From contig NZ_JAQQXR010000007.1 in assembly GCF_028595325.1 (NCBI RefSeq), positions 1-64,000 on the forward strand: a stretch of 64,000 bases of DNA, given 5' to 3'. A program made the position numbers and the translations under genes. The notes under the pieces are model-generated. The model did no database searches, was not told the origin of the DNA, and was given only the letters and a program-made list of their open reading frames with translations. The first letter of the stretch is position 1; every line of letters begins with the position of its first letter. This stretch comes from Janthinobacterium fluminis. GTDB taxonomy: Bacteria > Pseudomonadota > Gammaproteobacteria > Burkholderiales > Burkholderiaceae_D. Shown one piece after another: positions 8,463 through 18,032 of this stretch.

Positions 8463-10145
8463 ATGGACAAGATTTGGCTGAAGTCATACCCCGAAGGCGT
8501 TCCGGCGGAAATCGACTGCACGCAGTACAGCTCGCTGGCGCACTTGCTGGAGGAGGCTTTCCGTAAATACGCCGGGCGCAACGCCTATGTGTGCATGGAC
8601 AAGTTCCTCACCTATGGCCAGCTCGATAAGCTGTCGCAGCAGATGGGCGCCTGGTTGCAGGGCAAGGGGCTGCGCCAGGGCGCGCGCGTCGCCATCATGC
8701 TGCCGAACGTGCTGCAGTATCCGGTGGCGATGGCCGCCGTGCTGCGCGCCGGCTACACCGTCGTCAACGTCAATCCCCTGTACACGCCGCGCGAGTTGCA
8801 GCACCAGTTGAGCGACTCCGGCGCCGAAGCCATCATCGTGCTGGAGAACTTCGCCACCACCGTTGAGCAGGTGTGCGCCAAGACCGCCGTCAAGCATGTG
8901 ATCGTGGCGACGATGGGCGATATGCTGGGCGGCCTGAAGGGCACGCTGGTCAATTTCGTCGTGCGCCACGTCAAGAAAATGGTGCCGGCCTACGCGCTGC
9001 CGGGCGCCATTTCCTTCAAGGCCATGCTGGCCGAGGGCGCGCGCCTGACGCTGCAGCCGGTCAAGCTGGGCCACGACGACATCGCCTTCCTGCAATACAC
9101 GGGCGGCACCACGGGCGTGTCCAAGGGCGCCGTGCTGCTGCACAGTAACGTCATCGCCAATGTGCTGCAAAACGAAGCCTGGCTGGCGCCCGTCATGCCC
9201 AGCGGCGCCGAGGTCCAGCAGCTCGACTTCATTTGCGCCTTGCCGCTGTACCACATCTATTCGCTGACGGTCAGCGCGCTGATGGGCATGCGCCTGGGCG
9301 GCATGAATGTGCTGATCCCGAACCCGCGCGACATTCCCGGCTTCGTCAAGGAAATGGCGAAATACAAGATCGCCGTCTTCCCGGCCGTCAACACCCTGTA
9401 CAACGCGCTGCTCAACAACCCCGACTTTGCCAAGCTGGACTTCTCCAGCTACAAGGTGTGCAACGGCGGCGGCATGGCGGTGCAGCAAGCCGTCGCCGAC
9501 CGCTGGCTAAAACTGACGGGCTGCCCCATCATCGAGGGCTATGGCATGTCGGAAACGTCGCCTGTGGTGTCGGCGAACCGCTGCGACATCGCGGAATTCA
9601 CCGGCACCATCGGCTTGCCGATGCCGTCGACGGAAATCGGCATCCTCGACGACGAAGGCCGGCCCGTGCCCTTCGGCGAGGCCGGCGAAATCGCCATACG
9701 CGGCCCGCAGGTGATGGCCGGCTACTGGCAGCGCGACGACGAGACGGCGAAGTCGATGACGGCCGACGGCTTCTTCAAGACCGGCGACGTGGGCAAGATG
9801 GATGAGCGCGGCTATATCCGCATCGTCGACCGCAAGAAGGACATGATCATCGTCTCCGGCTTCAACGTCTATCCGAACGAGGTCGAGGGCGTCGTCGCCG
9901 CCCATCCCGGCGTGCTGGAATGCGCCTGCATCGGCGTGCCCGACGCCAACGCCGGCGAAGCCGTCAAGCTGTTCGTCGTGCGCAAGGACCCGAACCTGAC
10001 GGCCGAGGCCCTGCTGGACTTCTGCAAGCACGAGTTGACGGCCTACAAAAAGCCGAAATACATCGAATTCCGCGACGAACTGCCGAAGACCAACGTCGGC
10101 AAAATCCTGCGCCGCCAATTGCGCGACGAGAAAAAGGCCGCCTAA
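8463..10145 (+). CDS. fadD: Long-chain fatty acyl-CoA ligase, second of a tandem pair
   Basis: A second 560-residue acyl-CoA synthetase. By eye it is similar to the upstream copy over its whole length, including the first dozen residues (MDKIWLKSYP in both), so the pair arose by tandem duplication. All catalytic motifs are kept: YTGGTTGVSKGA, YGMSETSP, GDVGKMDERGY and KTNVGKILRR. The differences are spread throughout, notably around the ATP-binding loop and at about 190-250, so the copies may differ in substrate range. GAGGAA lies just before the ATG. It is probably cotranscribed with the first copy; no terminator lies between them. Confidence 0.93.
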   Translation: MDKIWLKSYPEGVPAEIDCTQYSSLAHLLEEAFRKYAGRNAYVCMDKFLTYGQLDKLSQQMGAWLQGKGLRQGARVAIMLPNVLQYPVAMAAVLRAGYTVVNVNPLYTPRELQHQLSDSGAEAIIVLENFATTVEQVCAKTAVKHVIVATMGDMLGGLKGTLVNFVVRHVKKMVPAYALPGAISFKAMLAEGARLTLQPVKLGHDDIAFLQYTGGTTGVSKGAVLLHSNVIANVLQNEAWLAPVMPSGAEVQQLDFICALPLYHIYSLTVSALMGMRLGGMNVLIPNPRDIPGFVKEMAKYKIAVFPAVNTLYNALLNNPDFAKLDFSSYKVCNGGGMAVQQAVADRWLKLTGCPIIEGYGMSETSPVVSANRCDIAEFTGTIGLPMPSTEIGILDDEGRPVPFGEAGEIAIRGPQVMAGYWQRDDETAKSMTADGFFKTGDVGKMDERGYIRIVDRKKDMIIVSGFNVYPNEVEGVVAAHPGVLECACIGVPDANAGEAVKLFVVRKDPNLTAEALLDFCKHELTAYKKPKYIEFRDELPKTNVGKILRRQLRDEKKAA

Positions 10146-10178
10146 GCCCGCTACGCGCGGCCGGGCGCCGCGCGGGCT
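10145..10178. terminator. Terminator-like inverted repeat between convergent genes
   Basis: AGCCCGC (10145-10151) pairs with GCGGGCT (10172-10178), enclosing a further GC-rich partial stem. It fills the 32-base gap between the second fadD and the convergent thioesterase gene. There is no T tract on either strand, so the terminator role is a guess from position. Confidence 0.35.
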
Positions 10179-10615
10179 CAGGAAATCAGCGTTTCAATCG
10201 GCGGCACCTTGCGCGGCTTGCGGTCGGAATCCGTGGCCACATAGGTCAGGGTCGCCTCGGTGACCTTGACGGTGCAGGCTTGCAGGCGGTTGCGCTCGGC
10301 GTAGACTTCCACGTTGACGGTGATCGAGGTATTGCCGACTTTGACGATATCGGCGTAGAAGGAGAGTAAATCGCCGACGAAAACGGGGTTTTTGAAGACG
10401 AAGGAATTGACGGAAATGGTCGCGACGCGGCCGTTGGCGCGCCGGGTGGCCGGCAGCGAGCCGGCGATGTCGACCTGGGCCATGATCCAGCCGCCGAACA
10501 CGTCGCCATACACATTGGCGTCGGACGGCGCGGGCATCATGCGCAGCTCAGGCATTTTCCCCGCCGGCAAGCCGGATGCGAGACAGTTGTCGTACGGGGT
10601 GTGGGGCGTGGTCAT
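10178..10615 (-). CDS. Acyl-CoA thioesterase, hot-dog fold (YciA-like)
   Basis: A 145-residue single-domain hot-dog thioesterase that hydrolyses acyl-CoA to free acid and CoA. The family signature NVYGDVFGGWIMAQVDIAG is at 34-52, with the catalytic Asp and the helix glycines. VATISVNSFVFKNPVFVGD follows, as in YciA-like enzymes. The gene is convergent with the fadD pair, so acyl-CoA synthesis and hydrolysis genes are neighbours, and divergent from the exporter gene with only 62 bases between. The ATG at 10615 has only a weak ribosome site (AAAG). Confidence 0.9.
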   Translation of the reverse strand: MTTPHTPYDNCLASGLPAGKMPELRMMPAPSDANVYGDVFGGWIMAQVDIAGSLPATRRANGRVATISVNSFVFKNPVFVGDLLSFYADIVKVGNTSITVNVEVYAERNRLQACTVKVTEATLTYVATDSDRKPRKVPPIETLIS

Positions 10616-10677
10616 CTTTAAAATCTCATGAAGGGCTACAATTGCCCAGATTGAACCATAAAAAGCCGAGCTTCGCC

Positions 10678-12510
10678 ATGCGCCGTTATCCTGCCGTCCC
10701 CGCAGACACCCCCGCCGCCGCCGCCTCGCGCGGCGATTTCGCCACCTTGCAAACCCTCTTGCCCTACCTCTGGGTGTACAAGTGGCGCGTGCTGCTGGCG
10801 CTGCTGTGCCTGCTCGGCGCCAAGCTGGCCAACGTCGGCGTGCCGCTGGTGCTGAAACAACTCGTCGACGCGATGAGCGTCGCGCCGGGCCAGCCGCAGG
10901 CGCTGCTGGTGCTGCCGCTGGGCATCCTGGTCGCCTACGGCGCGCTGCGCCTGTCGACGACCGTGTTCACGGAGTTGCGCGAATTCCTGTTCGCCCGCGT
11001 CACGCAGCGGGCCGTGCGCACCATCGCCCTGAAGGTGTTCCGCCACCTGCACGCGCTGTCGCTGCGCTTCCACCTGAACCGCCAGACCGGCGGCATGACG
11101 CGCGACATCGAGCGCGGCACGCGCGGCGTCGGCGCGCTGATTTCCTACACGCTGTTCAACATCCTGCCGACCCTGGTCGAGATCGCGCTGGTGCTGGGCT
11201 ATCTGGTGACGCATTACGACATCTGGTTCAGCGTCATCACGGCCGTCGCGCTGCTGCTCTACATCGCCTTCACGGTCACCGTCACGGACTGGCGCACGCA
11301 TTTCCGCCGCACCATGAACGACCTGGATTCCAAGGCCAACACGAAGGCCATCGATTCCTTGATCAATTATGAAACGGTCAAGTATTTCGGCAACGAGGAT
11401 TACGAGGCGCAGCGCTACGACGAGGGTTTGAAACGCTACGAGACGGCGGCCGTGAAGTCGCAAACCTCGCTGTCGCTGCTCAATACGGGGCAGTCGCTGA
11501 TCATTGCCGCGGCCGTCACGCTGATCTTGTGGCGGGCCACCCAGGGCGTGATCGACGGCAAGATGACCCTGGGCGACCTGGTGCTGGTGAACGCCTTCAT
11601 GATCCAGCTCTATATCCCGCTCAATTTCCTCGGCGTCATCTACCGCGAAATCAAGCAGAGCCTGGCCGATATGGAGCGCCTGTTTGCGCTGCTGGGGCAG
11701 CACCGCGAGATCGCCGACGCGCCGCAGGCCAGGGTGCTGGCCCCGCGCGGCGCCGAGGTGCGCTTTGCCCACGTCGAATTCAGCTACGAGGCGAAGCGGC
11801 AGATCCTGTTCGACGTCGACTTCACGATCGCCGCCGGCACCACCACGGCCGTGGTCGGCCACAGCGGCTCGGGCAAGTCGACGCTGGCGCGGCTGCTGTT
11901 CCGCTTCTACGAGGTCAATGGCGGCGCCATCAGCATCGACGGCGCGGATGTGCGCGCCGTCACGCAGGCGTCGCTGCGCGGCGCCATCGGCATCGTGCCG
12001 CAGGATACGGTGCTGTTCAACGACACCATCGAGTACAACATCGGCTACGGCAAGCCGGGCGCCAGCAAGGACGACATCGTCGCGGCGGCGAAGGCGGCCT
12101 CGATCCACGACTTCATCGAGAGCTTGCCGGATGGCTACGCGTCGATGGTCGGCGAGCGCGGCCTGAAATTGTCGGGCGGCGAAAAGCAGCGCGTGGCGAT
12201 TGCCCGCACGCTGCTGAAGAACCCGGCCATCCTGATTTTCGACGAGGCCACCTCGGCGCTCGACTCGAAGGCGGAGCAGGCGATCCAGGCGCAGTTGCGG
12301 GAGATCGCCAAGAACCGCACCACGCTGGTGATCGCGCACCGGCTCTCGACGGTGGCCGACGCCGAGCAGATTCTCGTGCTCGAACACGGCCGCATCGTCG
12401 AGCGCGGCAGCCATCTGGCGCTGCTGGCGGCGGACGGCCTGTACGCGCAGATGTGGCAGCGCCAGCAGGCGCGCCAGGACGAGGAGCTCGGCGACGCCGA
12501 GGCCGCATAG
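10678..12510 (+). CDS. Atm1-type ABC exporter, fused membrane and ATPase domains
   Basis: A 610-residue half-transporter that should work as a homodimer in the inner membrane. Six membrane helices occupy about residues 30-320. The ATPase domain has Walker A GHSGSGKST (about 396-404), signature LSGGEKQR and Walker B ILIFDEATSALD. The sequence style (GIVPQDTVLFNDTIEYNI, RHLHALSLRFHLNRQTGG) fits the Atm1/HMT group, which exports glutathione-linked sulfur or metal compounds; the cargo here is not determinable. The ATG at 10678 gives the usual family N-terminus; a -10-like TACAAT lies at 10637-10642. The next gene starts 188 bases later and is a separate unit. Confidence 0.9.
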   Translation: MRRYPAVPADTPAAAASRGDFATLQTLLPYLWVYKWRVLLALLCLLGAKLANVGVPLVLKQLVDAMSVAPGQPQALLVLPLGILVAYGALRLSTTVFTELREFLFARVTQRAVRTIALKVFRHLHALSLRFHLNRQTGGMTRDIERGTRGVGALISYTLFNILPTLVEIALVLGYLVTHYDIWFSVITAVALLLYIAFTVTVTDWRTHFRRTMNDLDSKANTKAIDSLINYETVKYFGNEDYEAQRYDEGLKRYETAAVKSQTSLSLLNTGQSLIIAAAVTLILWRATQGVIDGKMTLGDLVLVNAFMIQLYIPLNFLGVIYREIKQSLADMERLFALLGQHREIADAPQARVLAPRGAEVRFAHVEFSYEAKRQILFDVDFTIAAGTTTAVVGHSGSGKSTLARLLFRFYEVNGGAISIDGADVRAVTQASLRGAIGIVPQDTVLFNDTIEYNIGYGKPGASKDDIVAAAKAASIHDFIESLPDGYASMVGERGLKLSGGEKQRVAIARTLLKNPAILIFDEATSALDSKAEQAIQAQLREIAKNRTTLVIAHRLSTVADAEQILVLEHGRIVERGSHLALLAADGLYAQMWQRQQARQDEELGDAEAA

Positions 12511-12698
12511 GGAGGCGTGCGAAAAAAGCCACACTGGGGCCGCTCTCCGGTGTGACAATCCGCGTCATTTGCCGGCAAAATGCAAAATCAGTCATGGATG
12601 TCTTAAAAATACAATAGAATCCTTTTGGAATTGGTGGCAGCCGCACCACAGAACATAACGCCGGGCAAGAATGCCGGTTCATCCGCTCAGGAGACTTT

Positions 12699-13652
12699 AT
12701 GAAATTTGTCAAAATGATGGCCGCGCTGCTCAGCGTCGGCGTGGTAAGCAGCATGGCGCCGGCGCAGGCTCAGGAATTGACCGGCACCCTCGCAAAAATC
12801 AAGAAGGCCGGTTCGATCACGCTGGGTGTGCGCGACGGTTCGATCCCCTTCTCCTACCTCGACGACAAGCAGCAGTACCAGGGTTACTCGGTGGACCTGT
12901 GCATGAAGGTCGTCAAGTCGGTGCAGAAGCAGCTCGGCCTGACCGAATTGAAAGTGGTGATGAATCCGGTCACCTCGGCCAACCGCATCCCGCTGATGGC
13001 CAACGGCACCATCGACCTGGAATGCGGCTCGACCACCAACAACCTGGAGCGCCAGCAGCAAGTGGCGTTCGCGCCGACGATGTTCGTCATCGGCAACCGC
13101 CTGCTGAGCAAGAAGTCGTCGAACATCAAGACGCTGGCCGACATGAAGGGCAAGACCCTGGTCGCCACCGCCGGCACGTCGACCTTGAAGCAGATGACGA
13201 TCCTGAACGCCGAGAAGAACCTGGGCATGCACATCGCCGTCGCCAAGGACCATCCTGAAGCGTTCCTGATGCTGGAAACGGGCCGCGCCGCCGCCGAGGC
13301 GAACGACGACATCCTGCTGGCCTCGCAGGTGGCGAATTCGAAAAACCCGGCCGACTACGAGATCACCAAGGAAGCGCTGTCGGTGGAGCCCTACGGCATC
13401 ATGTTGCGCAAGGGCGACGCCAGCTTCAAGAAGGCCGTCGACGACGCGCTGATCGCTTTCTACAAGACCGACGACTACCAGAAGGTCTACGCGAAGTGGT
13501 TCATGGCGCCTATCCCGCCAAAGGGCGTGAACATGAACTTCCCGATGCCGCCGCAGTTGCAGGCGGTGATCGCCAAGCCTACCGATTCCGGCGACCCGGC
13601 GGCCTACGCCGCGGTGCCGGAAGCGCAAAAAGCGGCCAGCAAGAAGAAGTAA
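12699..13652 (+). CDS. gltI: Glutamate/aspartate ABC transporter, periplasmic binding protein
   Basis: A 317-residue periplasmic binding protein for glutamate/aspartate. Residues 1-24 are a signal peptide ending in AQA. The substrate-binding domain has GVRDGSIPFSYLDDKQQYQGYSVD in the usual first-lobe position and GSTTNNLERQQQVAFAPT, characteristic of GltI. The basic KKK tail is at the C-terminus. AGGAGA precedes the ATG. The 188-base upstream gap carries AT-rich sequence with TACAAT and TAGAAT (12610-12620) that may include the promoter, but no clear -35. It is the first gene of gltIJKL. Confidence 0.93.
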   Translation: MKFVKMMAALLSVGVVSSMAPAQAQELTGTLAKIKKAGSITLGVRDGSIPFSYLDDKQQYQGYSVDLCMKVVKSVQKQLGLTELKVVMNPVTSANRIPLMANGTIDLECGSTTNNLERQQQVAFAPTMFVIGNRLLSKKSSNIKTLADMKGKTLVATAGTSTLKQMTILNAEKNLGMHIAVAKDHPEAFLMLETGRAAAEANDDILLASQVANSKNPADYEITKEALSVEPYGIMLRKGDASFKKAVDDALIAFYKTDDYQKVYAKWFMAPIPPKGVNMNFPMPPQLQAVIAKPTDSGDPAAYAAVPEAQKAASKKK

Positions 13653-13683
13653 GCCCGGCAGTGCATACAGCAGTGTGAGCAAG

Positions 13684-13703
13684 CGGGGGGCGCCAGCCCC
13701 CCG
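13684..13703 (+). terminator. Hairpin after gltI (attenuator or mRNA stabiliser)
   Basis: CGGGGGGC (13684-13691) pairs with GCCCCCCG (13696-13703) around loop GCCA, followed by a short T-rich TTTCATT. It lies 31 bases past the gltI stop. A hairpin here commonly lets the binding protein be made in excess of the membrane subunits; that role is inferred. Confidence 0.6.
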
Positions 13704-13817
13704 TTTCATTGGCGGCCGCCCCGGCGCGCAAAATGAAGACCCCCATAAAAAACAGATACCATACAGTTGGCCCCGCGTTCGCGGCGGCGCGCTGTCATGC
13801 ATCGGAAGGATAGACAC

Positions 13818-14567
13818 ATGAACTACCATTGGAATTGGCACATTTTCTGGGAGATTTCTCCCGACGGTGTGGGAACGTATCTGGACACCCTGTGGTCCGG
13901 CCTGGTGTGGACGCTGGCCACGGCCGGCTCCGCCTGGATACTGGCGCTGGCGATCGGCTTCGTCGTCGGCACGATACGCACCCTGCCCAACAAGTGGGTG
14001 GTGGGCGTGGCCAATGCCTATGTCGAGCTGTTCCGCAACATTCCCTTGCTGGTGCAGATGTTCCTGTGGTTCTTCGTGATGCCGGAACTGTTGCCGCAGG
14101 CGGGCGGCGACTGGCTCAAGTCGCTGCCGAACGCGCCCTTCATCACGGCCGTGCTGTGCCTGGGCACGTTCACCTCCTCGCGCGTGGCGATCCAGGTGAC
14201 GACCGGCATCCAGGCCCTGCCGCGCGGGCAGAAGATGGCCGGCACGGCCCTGGGCCTGACCCTGCCGCAAACCTACCGTTTCATCCTGCTGCCGATGGCC
14301 GCGCGCGTGATCCTGCCGCCGCTGACCAGCGAATTCCTGAACATCATCAAGAACAGCTCGGTGGCGCTGACCATCGGCCTGGTCGAGCTGACGGCGTCGG
14401 CGCGGGCGATCCAGGAATTCTCCTTCCAGGTGTTCGAGGCGTTTTCGGCCGCCACCATCATCTATATCGTCGTCAATCTGTGCGTCGTCGTGCTGATGCA
14501 CATGATCGAGAGAAAAGTGGCGATTCCCGGCTTCATTGTGGCCGGCAGCAAATCGGGAGGACATTGA
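13818..14567 (+). CDS. gltJ: Glutamate/aspartate ABC transporter permease GltJ
   Basis: A 249-residue inner-membrane permease of the polar amino-acid ABC family. It has several membrane helices and the ATPase-contacting loop at about 135-160 (GIQALPRGQKMAGTALGLTL), the EAA motif of this family. AAGGA precedes the ATG at 13818; an upstream extension in frame to 13767 has no ribosome site. It is followed by gltK after a single base, so the two are translationally linked and should form the heteromeric channel together. Confidence 0.93.
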   Translation: MNYHWNWHIFWEISPDGVGTYLDTLWSGLVWTLATAGSAWILALAIGFVVGTIRTLPNKWVVGVANAYVELFRNIPLLVQMFLWFFVMPELLPQAGGDWLKSLPNAPFITAVLCLGTFTSSRVAIQVTTGIQALPRGQKMAGTALGLTLPQTYRFILLPMAARVILPPLTSEFLNIIKNSSVALTIGLVELTASARAIQEFSFQVFEAFSAATIIYIVVNLCVVVLMHMIERKVAIPGFIVAGSKSGGH

Positions 14568-14568
14568 T

Positions 14569-15261
14569 ATGTTGGGCAATTTCGATTTTGATGTCATCTC
14601 GCGCTCCTGGGTCTACCTGTTCCAGACCGGCATGCTGTTTACGCTGCAACTGACGGCGCTGGCGATGGTCGGCGGCATCCTGCTGGGCACCCTGCTGGCG
14701 ATGATGCGGATGTCGAGCAACCGCGCGCTGTCGCTGCTGGCCGGCAGTTACGTCAACCTGATCCGGTCTATCCCGCTGGTGCTGGTGATTTTCTGGTTCT
14801 ACTTCCTCGTGCCGTATATCGCCGCGTGGGTCATCGGCGCCGCCGAGCCGGTCAAAGTGGGCGGCTTTTCCTCGGCCCTGATCACCTTCATCATGTTCGA
14901 GGCGGCGTATTACTGCGAGATCATGCGCAGCGGCATACAGTCGATTCCCCGCGGCCAGGTCTGGGCCGGCCAGGCGCTGGGCATGAATTACTGGCAATGC
15001 ATGGGCAATATCGTGCTGCCGCAGGCGTTCCGCAACATGATTCCCGTGCTGCTGACGCAGACCATCGTGCTGTTCCAGGATGTGTCGCTGGTGTATGTGC
15101 TGTCCATCCCCGATTTCGTCGGCGCCGCCTCCAAGGTGGCGCAGCGCGACGGCCGCCTGGTCGAGATGTACACCTTTGTCGCCGTCGTGTATTTCGTGCT
15201 GTGCTATTCGCTGTCCGCGCTGGTCAAGCGCCTGCACCAGCGCGTCGCCATTATTCGCTAA
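14569..15261 (+). CDS. gltK: Glutamate/aspartate ABC transporter permease GltK
   Basis: A 230-residue inner-membrane permease, partner of GltJ. It has the EAA-type loop SIPRGQVWAGQALGMNYWQC (about 126-145) and hydrophobic segments at about 20-45, 55-85 and 185-215. GGGAGG lies at the end of gltJ, 8 bases before this ATG, so translation is coupled. Its C-terminus ends in basic residues facing the cytoplasm. The next gene, the ATPase, starts 31 bases later. Confidence 0.93.
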   Translation: MLGNFDFDVISRSWVYLFQTGMLFTLQLTALAMVGGILLGTLLAMMRMSSNRALSLLAGSYVNLIRSIPLVLVIFWFYFLVPYIAAWVIGAAEPVKVGGFSSALITFIMFEAAYYCEIMRSGIQSIPRGQVWAGQALGMNYWQCMGNIVLPQAFRNMIPVLLTQTIVLFQDVSLVYVLSIPDFVGAASKVAQRDGRLVEMYTFVAVVYFVLCYSLSALVKRLHQRVAIIR

Positions 15262-15292
15262 CCGCGGCCCATACCCATAACGGAGAAGAACA

Positions 15293-16018
15293 ATGATTGA
15301 ATTGAAGAATGTAAGCAAGTGGTACGGCCAGTTCCAGGTGTTGACCGATTGCAGCACCAACGTGGCCAAGGGCGACGTGATGGTCATCTGCGGCCCCTCC
15401 GGCTCCGGCAAGTCGACGCTGATCAAGACCGTCAACGGCCTGGAGCCGATCCAGAAGGGCTTGATCACGGTCGACGGCATCGCCGTCAACGACCCGAAGA
15501 CCGACCTGTCGAAGCTGCGCGCGCGCATCGGCATGGTGTTCCAGAACTTCGAGCTGTTCCCGCACCTGTCGATCCGCGAAAACCTGACCATCGGCCAGAT
15601 CAAGGTGCTGGGCCGCAGCGCCGACGAGGCCAACGCCAAGGGCTTGAAGTATCTGGACCGGGTCGGCCTGATCGCCCAGCAGGACAAGTTCCCCGGCCAG
15701 TTGTCGGGCGGCCAGCAGCAGCGCGTGGCGATCGCCCGTGCCTTGTCGATGGACCCGATCGCCATGCTGTTCGACGAGCCGACCTCGGCGCTGGACCCGG
15801 AAATGATCAACGAAGTGCTCGACGTGATGGTCGGCCTGGCCCAGGAAGGCATGACGATGATGGTCGTCACGCACGAGATGGGCTTCGCCAAGCGCGTCGC
15901 CAACCGCATCGTCTTCATGGACCAGGGCAAGATCATCGAGGATTGCAGCAAGGACGAGTTCTTCGGCACGACGCGCTCGGACCGCGCGCGCGACTTCCTG
16001 GCCAAGATCATCCATTAA
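15293..16018 (+). CDS. gltL: Glutamate/aspartate ABC transporter ATPase GltL
   Basis: A 241-residue ATPase that powers the GltJK channel. Walker A GPSGSGKST is at 34-42, the Q-loop in GMVFQNFELFPH, signature LSGGQQQR and Walker B AMLFDEPTSALDPE. This is the polar amino-acid uptake subfamily (GlnQ/GltL type). GGAGAAGAA precedes the ATG. It is the last gene of the importer unit; a GC hairpin lies just past its stop codon. Confidence 0.94.
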   Translation: MIELKNVSKWYGQFQVLTDCSTNVAKGDVMVICGPSGSGKSTLIKTVNGLEPIQKGLITVDGIAVNDPKTDLSKLRARIGMVFQNFELFPHLSIRENLTIGQIKVLGRSADEANAKGLKYLDRVGLIAQQDKFPGQLSGGQQQRVAIARALSMDPIAMLFDEPTSALDPEMINEVLDVMVGLAQEGMTMMVVTHEMGFAKRVANRIVFMDQGKIIEDCSKDEFFGTTRSDRARDFLAKIIH

Positions 16019-16024
16019 TGGCGC

Positions 16025-16055
16025 GGGACGGCGGCGCCGGCCCGGCCGCCGTCCC
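16025..16055 (+). terminator. GC hairpin after gltL
   Basis: GGGACGGCGG (16025-16034) pairs perfectly with CCGCCGTCCC (16046-16055) around an 11-base loop, 7 bases past the gltL stop. There is no T tract, so termination would be weak or of a non-canonical type. Confidence 0.5.
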
Positions 16056-16082
16056 GGCCGGCGTGGCGACGCCTCGCGGCGG

Positions 16083-16112
16083 GGGACAGCGGCCGCCGGG
16101 CGCTGGTAAAAT
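16083..16112 (+). promoter_or_regulatory. Possible pyrC promoter
   Basis: TAAAAT at 16107-16112 matches the -10 consensus in five of six bases. GGGACA at 16083-16088, 18 bases upstream, matches the -35 in four of six. The predicted transcript would start about 20 bases before the pyrC ATG. Confidence 0.4.
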
Positions 16113-16138
16113 GGTGCATCCGTTCCAAGAAAGCCGCC

Positions 16139-17188
16139 ATGTCCACCATCGAAACTCCCCACAGCCTGACCATCACCCGTCCCGACGACTGGCACCTGCA
16201 TTTGCGCGACGGCGCGACGCTGGCCAGCGTGCTGCCGCATAGCGCGCGCCAGTTCGGCCGCGCCATCGTGATGCCGAACCTGAAACCGCCGGTGACCACC
16301 ACGGCCGACGCGGCGGCCTACCGCGAACGCATCCTGGCCGCGCTGCCGCAGGGGATGAGCTTCGAACCCCTGATGACGCTGTACCTGACCAACAACACCA
16401 CACCCGACGAAATCCGCCGCGCCCAGGACAGCGGCTTCGTGCACGCGGTCAAGCTTTACCCGGCCGGCGCCACCACCAATTCGGACGCCGGCGTGAGCGA
16501 CCTGAAGAATTGCTACAAGACGCTGGAAGCGATGCAGGAAGTGGGCATGCCCTTCCTCGTGCACGGCGAGGTGACGGACCCGGAAGTCGACATCTTCGAC
16601 CGCGAGGCCGTCTTCATCGAGCGCGTGATGCGTCCGCTGCGCAGCGATTTCCCGGCGCTGAACATCGTCTTCGAGCACATCACCACCAAGCACGCGGCGC
16701 AGTACGTGGCCGAGGCCGACGGCCCGATCGCCGCGACGATCACGGCCCACCACCTGCTGTACAACCGCAACGAGATCTTCAAGGGCGGCATCCGCCCGCA
16801 CCTGTACTGCCTGCCGATCCTGAAGCGCGAGGAGCACCGCCTGGCGCTGATGACGGCCGCCACCAGCGGCGACGAGCGCTTCTTCCTCGGCACCGACTCG
16901 GCGCCGCACGCGCAGGGGGCGAAGGAGGCGGCCTGCGGCTGCGCCGGCTGCTACACGGCGCTGCACGCGATGGAGCTGTACGCCGAGGCGTTCGAGCGCG
17001 CCGGCGCGCTCGACAAGCTGGAGGGGTTCGCCAGCTTCCACGGCCCGGCCTTCTACGGCCTGCCGCGCAACAGCGACACGATCACGCTGCGGCGCGAGGC
17101 GTGGACGCTGCCGGAGTCGCTGGCGCTGGCCGGCGACAAGGTGATCCCGTTGAACGCCGGCGAGCGCATCAACTGGAAACTGGTTTAA
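16139..17188 (+). CDS. pyrC: Dihydroorotase (pyrimidine synthesis)
   Basis: A 349-residue zinc amidohydrolase, the length of E. coli PyrC (348), catalysing cyclisation of carbamoyl-aspartate to dihydroorotate. The metal-binding [10 protein letters not shown] is at 16-25 (H19, H21), the lysine that is carboxylated in this class is K105 in [12 protein letters not shown] and FEHITTKH supply histidines, and FLGTDSAPH holds the catalytic Asp. It is cytoplasmic. It is the first of three closely packed genes; DUF3025 begins 7 bases after its stop. Confidence 0.95.
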   Translation: MSTIETPHSLTITRPDDWHLHLRDGATLASVLPHSARQFGRAIVMPNLKPPVTTTADAAAYRERILAALPQGMSFEPLMTLYLTNNTTPDEIRRAQDSGFVHAVKLYPAGATTNSDAGVSDLKNCYKTLEAMQEVGMPFLVHGEVTDPEVDIFDREAVFIERVMRPLRSDFPALNIVFEHITTKHAAQYVAEADGPIAATITAHHLLYNRNEIFKGGIRPHLYCLPILKREEHRLALMTAATSGDERFFLGTDSAPHAQGAKEAACGCAGCYTALHAMELYAEAFERAGALDKLEGFASFHGPAFYGLPRNSDTITLRREAWTLPESLALAGDKVIPLNAGERINWKLV

Positions 17189-17195
17189 GCTGGCG

Positions 17196-18032
17196 ATGCT
17201 GGCCGCGATAGACTGGACGCGTCCCTGGTATGCGACGGTGCTGGACGCCGTCGGCCGGCTCGACCTGGAGCGCGACGGCGTCATCGCCGCGTTCAACGGC
17301 CGGGCGGCGGCGCTGGGGCTGCGCAACGACAGCGGCATGCCGCTGTCGTTCGTGCCGCAGAGCGCGCTGCCGGAGGGCACGGCGTACGAGGAGTTCATCG
17401 GCGCCACCGGCGGCGTGCCCACGCGCGACAATCTGCACGATTTCTTCAATGGCCTGGTGTGGCTCAGCTTCCCGCGCATCAAGCGCCAGCTGAACGCGCT
17501 GCAGGCGGCGCAGATCGCCTTGTCCGGGGTCGGCAAGTCGCGCGGCCCGGCGCGCGACGGCGCCACGATTTTCGACGAGAACGCGGCCCTGCTGGTGGTG
17601 CGCGACTCCAGCGCGGGGGCGGCCCTGGTGGCGGCGCTGCGCGGGCACGACTGGCGCGCCGCGCTGCTGGACATGCGCGCCAGCTTCGCCGCCGACGCCG
17701 AGCTGTGGCTGTTCGGCCACGCGCTGATGGAAAAGCTGGTGGCGCCGTACAAGGCGATCACCGCGCACACGCGGGTGCTGCTGGCCGGCGACGATTTCTT
17801 CGCGCTGGGGCACGCGGCGCGGCGCGCCTGGATCGACGCCGCGGTGGCGGCCGAGCTGGCCGCGCGCGGCCTGAGCACGGCCGATTTCACGCCGCTGCCG
17901 GTGCTCGGCGTGCCGGGCTGGTGGCCGGGGCAGGACCAGGCATTTTACGAGGACGCGACCGTGTTCCGCCCGAAGCGGGGCGCGGCGCCTAAACAGGCCG
18001 CGGCTGCGGCGGAAAGCGGACGAAATGGATAA
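17196..18032 (+). CDS. DUF3025 family protein, function unknown
   Basis: A 278-residue protein of the DUF3025 family, recognised by PTRDNLHDFFNGLVWLSFPRIK at about 75-96, including the conserved Asn-Leu-His-Asp-Phe core. No signal peptide or membrane helix is seen. The family has no assigned function that I know. It starts 7 bases after pyrC and overlaps the next gene by 8 bases, so it is probably translated from the pyrC message. The last 20 residues are Ala-rich and low-complexity. Confidence 0.8.
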   Translation: MLAAIDWTRPWYATVLDAVGRLDLERDGVIAAFNGRAAALGLRNDSGMPLSFVPQSALPEGTAYEEFIGATGGVPTRDNLHDFFNGLVWLSFPRIKRQLNALQAAQIALSGVGKSRGPARDGATIFDENAALLVVRDSSAGAALVAALRGHDWRAALLDMRASFAADAELWLFGHALMEKLVAPYKAITAHTRVLLAGDDFFALGHAARRAWIDAAVAAELAARGLSTADFTPLPVLGVPGWWPGQDQAFYEDATVFRPKRGAAPKQAAAAAESGRNG

